A DNA stretch of 64,000 nt from Caenorhabditis remanei (taxonomy: Eukaryota > Nematoda > Chromadorea > Rhabditida > Rhabditidae): contig NC_071329.1 in the NCBI RefSeq assembly GCF_010183535.1, forward strand, positions 12,834,001 through 12,898,000, in the 5' to 3' direction. The notes beneath the pieces were generated by a model. That model was given only the letters and a program-made list of their open reading frames with translations, was not told the DNA's origin and made no database searches. Below are positions 13,233-26,630 of this stretch, piece by piece. Made by a program: the position numbers and the translations under genes. How positions within the stretch are numbered: position 1 is the stretch's first letter; every line of letters begins with the position of its first letter.

Positions 13233-16138
13233 CTAAATAAAGATGAAGAAGAAGTAGAAGGCCACCGCGCGGAAAGGACACGGTAATAGACGGAAAGCTT
13301 CTTGTCAAAGGGTCACGAGGATGATGAACAAAAAAGTTCAAGGCTAAAACTAGAAGAAGACAGATAGAATTCAGGTTCTGAACGGTTACGAAGATGTTAC
13401 CAATTACATCATTGATTCAAGAATTCTTAATGTGGTAACAGGGGAAAGATGAGGAGGCCGTAACTGTAAAAAGAGAAGATAGAGGAGTAAGTAATCAGTA
13501 ATCAGGTTCTCGAATCATACTCCTTTTCCTTTTTTGTCCTTCGGTTTTCCTAATTGGCAAGATATGAGAAGAAGGAGAAGGAGTAGGAGAAGAGAAGGGA
13601 ACATACCAGCTTCTTTTTAATCCAAAAACCATTTGCTTTTACTTTTTCAAATCGTTTTTCTTGAATTGAGTGATCATCGTGACCTTCAGTTCCTTTTCTT
13701 CTTCTTCTCTTCTTCTTTTTTCAACAAAAAAAAATCCATGCCTCGATTCGATCGTCGTTGCGCAATCGCGGACTTGCCATTGAAACCGGAAAGTGAAATC
13801 GTCGACGCACGCTTTCACCTTTTTCGGGGCGAGAGATATGGAGGTGGGAGAGAGCAAAAGAAGAAGAAGAGTTTTCCAGACATCAACTTTACAACTACTA
13901 GTTTGTACAGTGAATAACGGAGAAGGGAAGCGGAAGAATAAGGAAAAGAAGAAGTTGGAAAAAGGAGGGGGAACGTACTTCAAGACGGCTGAAAAAGGGA
14001 AGGAGGAAACAGTTTGATGATCAGAAATGAAACGTTTTGGAACTGAATGAAAATGGGAAGAAAAGTTGAAATCAGAGAAACAATCTAATAAGGAAACTTG
14101 ATAGATTAAATAGTCTAAAGGAACAGTTTACACTTAATTAGGAGAAGGTTCACAATTTTATGAAATCGAAAAGATTGAGAAAGATATGGGGGCTAGAGAG
14201 TTGTTTGGAGAATTTGTCAAGCTAGAAAATGTTTCTATGAAACACATGCAAAGTTTGATAGGTAAAGGTTTACCATAAAATAGGGAAACGCCATTTTTAT
14301 TAGGAATGCCAGAAAATATTTTTAAAATGAAACTGGAAAACCCCTGTACCGAAACGGGCTTCACAGTTTTAAAGTTCAGAAGCTCTGAAAAATAAAGGAT
14401 AGACCACTAATTGGACAAACGAAAAATATTAGCCTGAGCTAGAAAAAGTTTAAAAAAACTAATTTAATTGAGTTTCCTCGTTTTAAGACCGAAAAACTAC
14501 ACGAAATCAGCATAAAAAGAAAAACACAGTTCTGAGAAACATGAATCATTTCTAAATTTTCAGTCTACTAAACTATTTTTAAAATCTTATATCTTGCAAA
14601 AAACAGGTAACGTTTTAAAAGAAAAGTTGTAGAAGAAGATGAAAATACGAATCTCGAGTTTTTAAGCAACGATAATAAAAAAAAGTTTTCCAATGGGCCA
14701 AACTCAGTTTCAAATTTTTAACTTGAACAAATGTCTCAATGCTATTTACAGGCTAGTCCCCTCGCTACTTCATCGAAACATCATCAAAAAGACATCTTCT
14801 CTGAAAAAGAAAAAAAAAAGAATAATCATAAACTAAACAGTCATCATTAATCTAATTGTCTCATTCCCCCTATTCATTATTTTTCGGTGAGTTCTTTTTC
14901 GGATAATACGCGTAAGAAGAGAAGTGTATTGGCAACTAATACACACCTGTTATCATCCGAATTGTCGCGGATCGGAAACAAAAAAAAGAAGCGGGAAGAA
15001 GTAGCGATTGTTGGATTTATAATTGCGATTGCGCAAGTCTGAAAAGAGACGGAGAGAAGATGAGAAGAGGAGATATATGTTAATCTTTGAGAATAAAAAA
15101 CAAAGAAACAGAACAGTAGTCATCTCAAATTGTTAGTTTACTTTGAGACTGTCTGATGATTATGAAGCATCTCTCCTCCTTCTCTCACCATAAAAAGAGA
15201 TGAAGGAAGGCGGTGAGGCGAGGAATCAGATGGTCACATCGCGTAACAAGAAGCCACTTGATAGGAAAAGAAAAAGATCTCGTTTCGTTGAGAGATGGCG
15301 GATGGTTTGAAAATTATTATGCAATCGACTGGCAGATGAACAAAATTGAATGGAAAAAATGGAAGGGAGGAGAGCGGTGGATGGCGTCGTTTTGATGTCT
15401 GGTTCTCCTGAAAAAACATATTTCGGGGAGAGAGAGAAACGATCGGAAGATCGGAGTAATCCCGAAAAACAAGAAGATTCGGAATTAAAACTAGGAGAAA
15501 ACCACAGAAATACATTGAACTCAAAATTGGAGAACACAATTTTCCTATTCAGATCAAATTAACATTCTTTCAGTATTTAAAATTCTAGAAAAAACCTATT
15601 GAGATTCTTAAACTCCTTGTTGGAAATTCTTGCATCTTTAGAGTTTTTTATTTGATATCCATTCTTCCTCCAAAAAACACAGAAAAGTAACTTTTATCTA
15701 AACCATAACTTTCTTTTTCTCTTCTTCCACTGACCAGTTCCTCAATGATCTGATAAACGAAAAATAGAAGATGACCACAAACATTTTATTCCATTTTTGA
15801 ATAAGATGTTGCGTTAAAGTAATGAACTCTCCGAACCTTCTAGATTGCATGTTTCTCACTGTTGTTTTAGTCATACTCGTGAATTGTTGTGACATAATTT
15901 ATGTTTTCAGTCTATTGGTTTATGACGATGATCATTCTAATATTCAACTAAAAGCGATTTTGTTACAAAGTTTCTTTGTTTTTAACTTTTATTATTATTA
16001 GCTTCACTTTTACCGATTTTTTGATTTTTTTTCGATAATTCGATAACAATCACACTACTCTTTCTGTAGAACACAAGAATTACACACTCTTAAATTTTAA
16101 ATTTTTCATATTTTCCAAATTGCCAAACTCTCAGTCTT
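13233..16138. other. Intergenic region with ambiguous open frames
   Basis: Overlapping open frames occur on both strands around 13640-14017 and 15213-15560, with purine/pyrimidine-rich low-complexity sequence. No exon chain with matching phases could be built. The stretch 14100-15000 is AT-rich and featureless to my reading. Confidence 0.35.
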
Positions 16139-16333
16139 CTAGGATCCTAGATATTTAGTTCCTTGAATTCCATCTATCATTTCGTGATTAAAGAATACCC
16201 TGAAGCCTTGAATTTGAGGATCATAATGTGCTGACTGTTTAAGCATTGCTTCCTGGTAATCCCTTTCAACATGTTCAAAATAAAATTCAGAGAAGATGTT
16301 GAGCAGGAAGTTGTAGAATAGGACCGTTGGCAT
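16139..16333 (-). CDS. Possible small single-exon gene (64 aa)
   Basis: A true ATG (16333-16331) opens a 64-codon frame ending in TAG at 16139-16141. The product is mildly hydrophobic at the N-terminus (MPTVLFYNFLLNIFSEFYF) and polar after that. Codon use is worm-like. No clear splice acceptor or known motif was found. It could be a small gene, a terminal exon or chance. Confidence 0.25.
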   Translation of the reverse strand: MPTVLFYNFLLNIFSEFYFEHVERDYQEAMLKQSAHYDPQIQGFRVFFNHEMIDGIQGTKYLGS

Positions 16334-17030
16334 TGTTGGAAAGATGAGAATGACAATTTATCCGAGTTATTAATTTGTAAAAACAAAAATGGCTTTTCAA
16401 GAAAACAAGAGAGCTCTCAATGTTTTCTTTTCTATCACTCAAGAGCAGAGCTGGACGGAATTCCTTTTTTCAACTTCCTTCTTCCGACTTCCTTTTTCGA
16501 AAGCTTTACTTCCGCACAGCTTTGCTCAATAGTTTTACCTGACTTGATCTCGGTCCAACTTAAAACTGAAAAAACGATAACATCACTATGTGAACTCGTT
16601 CCATTCTCCCCTATCTATAATCTTTTCCTCTCCATTTTTTTCTGAGAAAATTTGAAAAAAATGTGTCACAGAAAAACATGGTATAACTTACTCTAGAATT
16701 ATCTCGTCTTTTGGTATATAATTTGAGAAAAGTGGAGCTCGGATAACACGTCAAACTGAACGCACTGTGGTTTTCGATATCAGAGTAAATGGGCGTATTG
16801 TGCATATATATTAGTCAGATTTTTGTGGAATTGGAACATATTCATTCAGTTTTTCTTCAATTCTCAGATTGGATTTTGAGTGGGAGATTTGGAAAACTTT
16901 CACGGAGGAAATGTGTCTTCGACTTTATAGAAAATATCATATCAAAATGTTTTGCTTAAGAGCATATATTTCTGAAACCTTTCTCTTTTTATAGGTGTCT
17001 TTCCCTTTTCAAAAAAAAGATTTATTTCAG

Positions 17031-18671
17031 ATGTCTTTGGATTCCAATCGGTTCGTTCCTTATGTTGATATTTATTTTAAGATTTACTTCTTCGGTGGAC
17101 TCATTTTCCAATTTGTTCTGTTAATTCTCATTCTAACCAAATCACCAGCTATCCTATCCAATCTGAAGTTTTTTCTCATCAATACTTGTGCTTTACAAAT
17201 TGTTCTGATATCACTGGCATTCTTCACTCAACACAGGTAACAAGAACTCAAGAGACTTTTTCATGAATCTTATTCCAGAAGTCTTCCGAATTCCAAATCG
17301 TTTGCAGTTCTCCCTCACGGTCCCTGCAGATCGTTTGGACCAAATACATGTTTCACTGCCTATCATCTCTTCCTGGTTTGCAGAAAACTTTCAGCATCAA
17401 GCATCAAAAATTTTCAAATTTCAGGGAGTTGCACTTTGTGTTGGACTCGGGATATCCAACACAATTATATTCAGATTTCGAGTATTACGTAAGGGAAGAG
17501 AGTCACGGAAAAGGATAATCACAATGATTTCGTTGACTTATATTCCTTCGTTAGCCATCATTGTGAGTTCTTTTTTGAAATGACAGAATTGGGGAAAAAG
17601 TCGAAAACAACTTGAAAGTCATGGATAGAATTCATGATATTGATACGAAATTTTCTTCAAAAAATGAAAAGATAGCTATTGTACTTGAGATTGAAATAGA
17701 GCATTCTTTGAAATTGGTAATTTTGTTGGCACTGTGCCAAGAACTGAAATTCAATCAAATCAAGTAATAAAACACCGTTTTCATCCGACAGTGTATTTGT
17801 TTTCTAAAAATGAAATTAATTCCCCCATGTACCACTTCATTTGTCTGACTCCAATAAACTGGACTTTTCAACAACTTTGGCTGAGCCATGTTGATTTTAT
17901 AAATATTTTAATCCGTAGAAATCTCTGGCCTCCCCCACTTAATTCTTTAGCTTCAAAAATGTTCTTAACACTGATCTATCCCTCCAAAGATCTTCGAGAT
18001 TACATAAATTCCAGATTCTTCCATTCACATCTCCATGGAATTTCGCAGAAGTTCGTGCTGTCACCTACTTCGAGCATCCAACTTATGATCTATCAATCTA
18101 CGAACCATTCGTCGGATTCTTCACAATCACTTCATTCCAATTCCTCTCTGCCACATTTCTACTCGTAATCGGTGCCTACGCGATTCCAGCCGTTTCAGGA
18201 TTTCTAACCACACGGGTTATCCATCTGATCAATGATAACCGCGGCATGTCTTTGAAAACCAAAGAGCATTCAAAAACATTGGCTTACGTGGGAGACTTAG
18301 CAGTAATAACAGTGTGGAAAATAGGATTTTATTTCAGGGACTCGCTTGTCAAACATTTCTACCTGTTATCTGTTATATTCCATTTCCGAGTTGTTATATT
18401 TATAGCCAAATTAGTAATGTTGAGATGTTGTTGACAGGTAGGGGAAATTGAACAAGAGACGACTTCTAAAAATTAATTTTCAGAGCATCTCCTGGGTATT
18501 CTGATATGTTTACCATCATTTCTAGATCCATTTATATCATTTTACTTCATTGTTCCCTACCGACAAGCAATACTCGGAATCTTCAAGTGCCGGAAGTCTA
18601 AACCATTGAAAACTGTCATTAGTGTTCGTCGTTTGTCAAAACAAAACGCTTCAATAATTGATTCAAACTGA
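17031..18671 (+). CDS. Serpentine chemoreceptor, srd family (7TM GPCR), copy A
   Basis: Six exons: 17031-17236, 17279-17375, 17425-17562, 18015-18287, 18338-18437, 18484-18671, giving 333 aa. The ATG directly follows a TTATTTCAG acceptor, as in trans-spliced worm genes. The exon lengths 206/97/138/273 match those of the srd gene at 40940-42268 except for exon 1, and the intron phases are the same. Family marks seen: an [11 protein letters not shown] start, GPC-SFGP and CF in the first extracellular region, ISNT in TM3, and a [13 protein letters not shown] end of TM7. Srd receptors are typically expressed in chemosensory neurons. Intron 3 (452 bp) is unusually long, but no frame break was found, so the gene looks intact. 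AATAAA is at 18681. Confidence 0.88.
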
Positions 18672-19156
18672 ATTTTATTCAATAAAAGAGACTAGAAAAA
18701 GAGAAGAAAAAAAAACGGTTTTGGGTGGGCCCACACAATCCATTGTCCCAAAATGAGGTGACAATGGTGGGAGGTTGTCTGAATTATCCCGAAGAAACAA
18801 TTAAAATGGGAATACTATGTACAAACAAGTGATGATTTGTGCGGGAAAGTGTCCAACAAGAGAGGCAAAATGAGAGAGAGAGATGACGTTGTGAGATCTA
18901 TGAGGACATTTTGTTTGATTTTTTGAGATCAACGGGACAAGTTCATTCAGGCTACTGGCTGTTGGGGTGAATGGGGGCGGGGCGAAGAAGGTGAAAAATG
19001 AAGAAGACACGTGGCTCGAGATATCAAAGTTGTTCTTGTAACAAGGGGAAAATGAGAAAAATAATTTTGAACTGATGACAAAAAAAACGAAATGAAAAAC
19101 GAACGAAATACATAGTATGAAGTGGGGGGAAAAGGAGCAAAAACTGAGAAAAAACC
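18672..19156. other. Convergent intergenic region
   Basis: 3' flanks of the srd gene (+) and of the minus-strand gene ending at 19157. No coding exon was seen. Confidence 0.4.
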
Positions 19157-20056
19157 CTATTCTTTTTTCAATGCTGATGTGCAAAGAGCGTCGATTAATG
19201 AAGGTTTTGAGGTGTTCGGTTGTTGTGACCTGAAAGAAATTCTAGAATTAGAATACTTGAAACTTCTGGAGTCAAATCAATTACCTCGCTGAACATAAAG
19301 CTTCAAATTTTCGAAATGCGGATTCTGCATCCGGTGCATTGTCATCGTAGTCGTAAGAGAATAACGAGAAGTCGTCTGAAAATAAAAATAGATAAATATA
19401 GTAAACAAATTGATATTGAGATAAAATATTTGAAGATGAAGCACAAAGATTGTATGGAAGAGTTTTCTATCTTTTTTGCAGATGACGATTACGTTTTGAC
19501 CGTGATCATTCAAGCTGTCAGAAAGTTTTAGTGTAAGAGAGAAAACGCCTTAAAAACAAAGAAACACACACGTCATGACTCGTTCTTTAGATATCAAAAA
19601 TACATTATTCGTGAGATCATTACAGTAAACAATGACTTTTATAGAAGACAAAAACCGAATAGTTTGCAAAATACTGGTTTGGAGAGAAATCAAAGGAAAA
19701 AGTGACCTTAGGTCTAAAATCTCATAGGAGGGGAACCTAGACTTTGTAAACAGTATTTTTGTGTTTTAGTCTTTCTGATTGACGTCGTTTCACTTCAGAA
19801 GAATAAGGGAAGTGTGTACCAACCTGACGTTCTTCTGCGATCTCTTATCAGTGCTGCGGGGACAAGTGAGATGAGTAGTAAAAGGATCCATATCCGCAAA
19901 TGTTCTATGCCTATCCTTTGCAAGAGCATCTGTTGTAAACCGACGTCGTGTCGTCGTCGTCGTCGTCGTGGTCGTCGTCGTTGTGTCGCAAGACTCGCAG
20001 TACTCAGTCCGAATGTTGCCGAGGACACGGAGCGTGCGCGAAGAAGAGGATGTCTT
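19157..20056 (-). CDS. 3' exons of an unrecognised gene, probably a membrane protein
   Basis: The last two exons are well supported: 19375-19285 and 19230-19157, joined by a 54-bp intron with GTAATT donor and TTTCAG acceptor. Together they encode an acidic tail (DFSLFSYDYDDNAPDAE, RKFEALC) ending in SLIDALCTSALKKE and TAG. Codon bias is strongly worm-like. The preceding exon probably ends at 19824 with donor CAG|GTTGGT. In the matching phase it reads an Arg-rich run (encoded by the CGT/CGA repeat at 19944-19982) and a hydrophobic segment (IWILLLLISLVPAALIRD), suggesting a transmembrane helix with a cytosolic tail. The upstream border near 20056 (TTTTAAG) and the start codon are not resolved. 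It may share a transcript with exons at 28-30 kb. Confidence 0.55.
19944..19982 (+). repeat. Imperfect CGT trinucleotide repeat
   Basis: About 13 near-perfect CGT units (one interrupted by GGT). They lie inside the probable coding exon of the minus-strand gene and would encode an Arg-rich run in the chosen phase, or Thr in a second open phase. Confidence 0.8.
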
Positions 20057-23000
20057 AAAACAAAACAATACGTTTCAGTTATAATGATGAAGAGGAAGAA
20101 TAAGAACAACAAGTGCTCTGAGGGGACGTGTTTATGATATGAGATTAACTAGGCACAAGACATTGGAAGGGTAATGAGAAGACACGTCAAGTCCATTTGG
20201 ATTAGATATCACCCAGGAAGAGGAATATTCTCGGAGAACAATGAGAATTCAAAAATAGTTTCAAATCGAGAAAAGAAAAGAAAGTTTTTTGTGGTAGGCG
20301 GTCTGGGGCTGAGAGCATAGATCTCGACGTCAGAATTGGTCAGCTTTGCAATAGATTAGAACCATGTTTTCAGATATATGAATGGATCAATCGAGATAGT
20401 ATCTAGGTCGCAGAGACGAAAAGAAAACAACAGGCGGGAGAAGAATGGAAATGGATCGGACAAGCTGCTCTTTGATAGGATCCGAACATCGAAGAAATCA
20501 AGGAGAAAAAAGAAGAAAATAACACGAAAATGGAGAAAGAAGGGGAGGGGGCGAGAAAAATGAGTGAGTACTGTAGCAGAAGACAAAGAAGATTGACCTA
20601 TTAGTTCTATTAGGATGCTGGAATTCTTTGATTACGATGGGTTTGCAAATATGAATAAAATGGGAATATCTGAGAGTGTTCGAACGTCTTCATTCGAAAT
20701 TCACTGGGAAACTTTTTGAGCCCCCATTGAATTTTCAAAACAAGATAAAAAATGTGTCAGAACATCCAGATTTGTCTAGAAAAGAAATAGAACGTGTTTG
20801 CTCATGTCATGACCAAAAAAAGAGTCAGACCCCTCATAAAAAGATAAAGGAAGAACACAAAAAATAAGTGGAAGAATAAGGGAAAGGGATGCGAAGGGTA
20901 TATGTTTTGAAATGGGCACAATGACCGGAATCAAGAAGATTATGCTGGGAGCAGGAGCAAAACTCTTTTAAAAAAGACGTCATTAGAAGAGGTGGAGAAT
21001 GTGTTTAATCGAGATGATCCCCCAGCTAAGAATCTCGGATTGTTCATAATTCTCTCCTTTCGAAAGCTTTTCTCCTGGGATAAATTTGGAAACCTCCCTC
21101 CGCAATTCTAGAATTAGAAATATACGATAAATGATATGAAACACTTTTAGAAGTCTCTCTTTCTGTATCTTTGAAAGTTCAGTGACGTGTGTGGTCAGAA
21201 TTGAAGACGTCGGGGTCTGCGTCTCGGGGCGCCACGTTTCCGGTTTCCTACTACGTTTCAGTGTTATTCGATAGTCCCTTCTTTTTCTCCTGCTTTGTTT
21301 TATCAGATGATTGGAGGGGGGAATGAAAAGAGGATACAGAATAAAAGTAGAAGGAGAAGAGGGAAAAAAGAATGAAAAGACTCGAGAGAGATGAAAAAGA
21401 ATATGTTTAGGGAGGGGCACAGGCAGAAAATAACGACGATTAGGGCGTGATGAAGTCTATTTAGGGAACAGGTCTGATCTATTTGATTGGGGTGGGAAAG
21501 GGAAGAAAAAGGAGAGAGAGAGTCTAATCAGAACACAAAGTTGATATTGTCTAGAATTCTCAGTATTTTATATAAAGAATGAAGCTGATGTTTCGGAAAA
21601 TAGATCAGTACTAGTTTCTACTTTTTCACACCTCCAAATCAGCAGATAAGCTTTACGTCTAAGAGGATTTGAGGGAAGGACAAAAGGTAATTAAAAATTA
21701 AAATAAGATTTTGAAAACGTTTTCAGACATTCTGGGACTTTGCAGAATAATTAATCTGAGAGGGAGGGGGAACTAGTTTAAAAGATTTTCTATTCGAGGA
21801 TTAACAGATTTTATTTTCAGTTCATTCATAGGCAGTTTCGGACTATTAATGAAAAGTGACGTCTTCAGGAGGCGCACCTCCAGATGCACCGAAAGAATCA
21901 GCTTTTATATCTGCCTACTTCTGACCTGAAAGGTTTTATATCAAGTACGCCCCGCAATATATGATATCAAAGTGGCAGAAAGAAGGCATTGAGCTGATGT
22001 TATGGAAAACTGTTTAGCACTTGTTTCCACTTTTTTCACACCTCCAAATCTAGAGATGATCTTCAAAGCATGAATGAAAGCAAGCTTAGATTTGAATACA
22101 CAAAGGTAACGATCAACATTGGGCCGAACGTTTCATGACATCAGAAGATGTTTGGAGCACAAAAAAATGGTTCAGAAGTTCAGAAGTAGAGTGGGCGAGA
22201 TATGGTTTCAACGGGACTGATGTTAACTTTTAACTAATTTGATTTAATTATTTTGTTCTGGAAGAACAGGATCAACTGGAATAGTCCAAAAAACCAAGTC
22301 TATTCTTGAATCTGCTTTGCTCCGAAATAGAAATCAAAGATATTTCGAATGAAATCAGAACATCTATACCAGCGTCACAAATGTATATTTTCATATACGT
22401 AGATCTGTATGACTAGAAACAATTCTAAAGTTACATCTAACATCTATCAATTTGAGAAGAATGGGGGGAGGGAGTACTTAATGATAAACTAGAAATGACG
22501 ATAAGTACACCGTGTCGTAAAAAAACAAAATGATGAGTTAGTGCAAGTTGGAGTGTTCTAATATTATCTTCATTCTGACTTTTCTCAGATGACCCCCGTT
22601 TTCTCTCACTCTCAATTCATTCAAAAGGGGTTTTTCATTGGCAAAGCGTGGCCCCACACAAATTAATGACGCAAGTTTTCAAGTAATTCGTATACGGGGA
22701 CGTGGGAGTTTTGGAATAAGAAAACGGACCATCCTCATTCTGTTCTTTTTCCTCTTTATCTCTGTTTCCTGAATGACGATATATATGTCACAGAAAGAAA
22801 GGACCCTTCTCCGAATGGAAAAAGGAAAGCAAAAGGTTAAGAAGAGAGAGAGAGAAAACGAGAGGAAAGGAAAGGACCGTCACTAAAAATAGACGTAAAA
22901 ATCTAGTTTCTCTCCTATTTTTCCCTATTTTTATTGGTTTTATGACGACGTTATTATGTCTACGAAGGCATACTGTAGCAATTGGTAAAGAACATTAAAG

Positions 23001-25842
23001 GTGACATCCAGACCGAAGAATTAATGAATTCAGGTAACAAGAAGGGGGACATATGACCTGATTGAATTGTGACGTAGAATTTATTAATAAAAAACAATTA
23101 AAGGGAGAGATAACAACTAAAATAGGAACGATGACTATTTTTTGAATTATAGAAAGAAAACTTGCTAGGTGATTTGATATTTTGAATTGATCCGATTAGA
23201 TTATTCCGGATTTGACACCAGAAGAAGCGCTGATAATCTAATCGGTTTAACCCACTGAGGTGTCAGACAAATACTAGAAACATTACGATGACTCGTATTC
23301 CTTTTAGAATAAATGAGAAAAGGTAAGACCCGAGGAGTCATATCTGAAACTACTCTAATAAATTGGGTTCCAATGGAATTGGAATTCTTTCGTTGAAAAA
23401 TGTTATTGCTGCTAAACTTTACATCCAAAGCCTTATCCCATAATTTGGACTGTTCAGAGAGCCAAAGACTGTTTTTGTCTTAATTACAGATTATCTTTGG
23501 GCTTGTGATATCTCCATCAAAAACATCTCGACTTTTTGAATAAGATATTTCAAACCAGGGCAAAAATAACAAATGATGCAATACTTCCAGAAAATATAAA
23601 AGTTTATACAAGTTTCCAGAAGAATCTGGAAGAATAGTCGGAAGAGTTGACATGGCATTTCCAAAAACTCGAGTCTCCACAAGTATGGAGACCGGATGTT
23701 ATTGAGTCTAATAAATACAAGAAGGGAACTTTCGAAATGCCGAGAAAAATTCAGATCATTCAAGTGGAAACTCTTTCCCTTCAGCCCCAACCCACCTTCA
23801 GATGTTGACCCCCTGTCTAATCCCAATGAAGGACATCCTAGATTGATGAAGAGAAAACAACAGAACAAAGTGTTTGTCAGATTGATCAGGTGAGTCGTGT
23901 CTCTCAGTTTCAGATCAATTCAAGTCAAAACAGAACGACAACAAAGAACATAAAGGCGTGGGTACAAGTATCGGATTAACGACAGGTGCCCCCCTTTCCC
24001 CCGGCGAGTTTCTTTTTCCGCACACAGCTGACATCTCAAAAAATGAGGACACGGAAATTTAAAGAAGTCAGTCAAAAAGTGAGACTATTTTTAGATAGAA
24101 AAGACAACGTGTGTTGCATTTTTCATTTTTCTCTTAAATCAGTCAGATCCTCCTTCACGTCATATCTCTACTCTCAATCTCATTACTATGTGTTATTTTC
24201 GTTGCAACTTTTCTTTTTTCTTCGGAAATTCTTGCTACATTCTGCCACGTCACATAGCACAACAGTCAGTTTGTTATCTCAAAAATCAGATCTCAACTTG
24301 TTAAATGTGTTTATCCCAAACAAGAAAACTAACTAATCTTTGGAGCGTGGTCGAAAATGATTCATACTGTAACTGAACACGTTCTCTGTTTTTTCGAATA
24401 ATTTTCAACACAAAAAGTGAAATTAGGAACATGTCTAAAAGTGAGCACATTACATTATAGACATACATTCTCTCACGATAATTTACAAAATCAAATTATA
24501 GCTAAATGTCAGATCCGGCTTGTTATTTTTTAATATCAAAACTGAAAGGTTAATAATAAAAATGAAGTTAAATTCTAGTCTAGGCATATTTATTTGAACT
24601 TACGAAGGTATATTTAGAGAAATTCTTACTTTTTGGAACTCACATTTTTTCTGAGAATATCTAGAAATAGTGACTGGAGACGAGTACATAACTTATTTCA
24701 ACACCAGACCGTTTTAGGGGCGGAGTCAACTAAGCAGGGAATGTATTCGGAATGAAATAAAATAAATGAATCTTTAAAGATAAGTGTTTTTGTGTTTTCC
24801 TTTTCCGTTTCCAAAAGCACTTTCATATGTAGAATTACAGATTTCATAATTCTTGGTTTGCTAGATTCTTAGAGGAAAAGTGTGGACAATTTCTATAAAT
24901 GTTGTCAGAAATGAATTGAATTGCTCTCATCAATCCGTATCCTCTTCCTCTAATTTCTCTAGCTTTAATAGTCTGAATGAAATCCGGGATTGAAGAAAAA
25001 CAATATCCAATACAAAGAATGTATTCCGGACTAGCACGTTTCTATATTTCCGTCAGCATGTTCGTATGCTAGTAGATATACGTCTAAAGTGTGCGGATAA
25101 AGATTTTCAGATTTGTCTCGTATTTAGGGTCGTCGCCAAAAGAGGGGAGTAGGTTGAACGGAATATTTAAAATCCTTTGGGATCATGATATCATTTGCAG
25201 TAGGATAGAGGGGGAATAACATAGTTGCAGATGGAATGAATTGGGTGTAAAGTCTGAGGAGTGGGGACCAGACAGACGACGTCTTCTGGACGACTGACCG
25301 ATTCAGAGGTTATGCAGGACCAAGTTAGTCTTTATGCTAAGATTGCAAAAAATGGGAAGAAAGGTTAATTTGGGAACAATGTAGACATCTTTTGAAGACA
25401 AAAAAGTGGATGATTGGAGAAGGAAATAAGAGAATAAACGACATGACATGATATCCAAACCTACATCATTTCCGTTTCCTACAGTAGTGATGAGAGTGGT
25501 TTGAAGATGGAGAAGAGGAAGGCGGAACTGGAATAAAAAGAAGAGATTTGTTCTGTTTTATTTCTAAAATCAAATCAAGTCACTGAAAGAGTTCATGACG
25601 TGTTGGTTCCGCTCTTCAAGTCTCTCACAAAAGACAGATCAAATTGTGACCCATTTTTTGGGGCTAAAAGTTGTTGCATCCGAATCAAATTACCCTTCTC
25701 TTCTTCTTCTCTCGTTTTTTTTTCTCTTGATATCCTCCACCCTCACGCCACCCCCACATGAAAAAGCATGGAGAAGAAGAAGGGATAGGGCAAGGATTCT
25801 GGGGGATATCCAGAAAGGCATCCGGTCAAAACATAGAAGGAA

Positions 25843-25869
25843 GAAGAAGAAGAAGAAGAAGAAGAAGAA
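25843..25869 (+). repeat. GAA trinucleotide repeat
   Basis: Nine consecutive GAA/AAG-type units within a purine-rich stretch. Simple sequence with no coding support. Confidence 0.85.
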
Positions 25870-26574
25870 GGAATGGGTGACAACGATGGTGGGCGAGAAA
25901 TAAAAAAATGAAATTCGTCGCCATGTTCACTTGATTTCAGTCTAATAATGCGCGTCCATGTGGAAGTTTTAGAATTGTGTGGGATAGTGGTGTGGAGGTG
26001 TAAAAAGGTGAAGAAAAAGAATAAAAAGTACCAAAGAAGGGATTTCTTCGAAGAACCTATTCCCTGAACTTTGAAACCTGTGTGGCGGTAAAAAAATGAC
26101 GAGAGAGTGCACTTCGTTCCAGGCTCCCCCACCGGATATCACGTCACATTCAGAAGATGAAAAAAAAGTTCAAGAATTGAATTAATAAGATTAAAATTGT
26201 TGATTGCAGCTGCAAACTAATCTCCCGCCTGGAACGGAGGTCTAGTGGAGGAGGAGTTTCTAAAAAAAGTTTTTCAGAGAAAGAGGTGAAGTCATGGTGA
26301 TTCTCTAGTGGAGTACTGTAATTCCGAAAAATCATAATGTTGCATTTGAAGGTCTCCGATTTCCAGAATCTCTGAAAATCAGACGTTTCAAAAAATGGGT
26401 ACTCATTTTTTAACACAATTATTTGAAGAATTTCGAATATTTAGAGTGAAAGTGCTTTAAAAATCTTACATATTCACCTTTTGATTGAAATTTAAATTTT
26501 TAGTCAAAAACGATACATTTTCAAAAAAAAATCAAAAATTTTCAATTAAAAAAAAAGAAAATATACAATTTTTT

Positions 26575-26630
26575 CAAAACGGCCGGGCCAGAATGATTCT
26601 GATTTCGGCCCGGTCCATGACAAGTCTGAT
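26575..26630 (+). repeat. Dispersed GC-rich repeat fragment, copy 1
   Basis: AAAACGGCCGGGCC, then TTCGGCCCGGTCC and AAGTCTGAT, embedded in AT-rich DNA. The same arrangement recurs near 32385-32445, so it is likely a fragment of an interspersed repeat family. Confidence 0.6.

Noticed and set aside
13639..14017. Candidate gene around 13.7-14.0 kb (frames on both strands with plausible codons)
   Set aside because: Two strands compete over the same bases and neither gives a complete start-donor-acceptor chain.
17563..18014. srd copy A as a pseudogene because of a long gap between exons
   Set aside because: All exons chain in phase and match paralogue exon lengths; the gap is just a long intron.
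23491..23893. Plus-strand frame ending in a CAG|GTGAGT donor and a competing minus-strand exon-like segment
   Set aside because: No partner exon in matching phase was found for either, so neither is reported as a gene.
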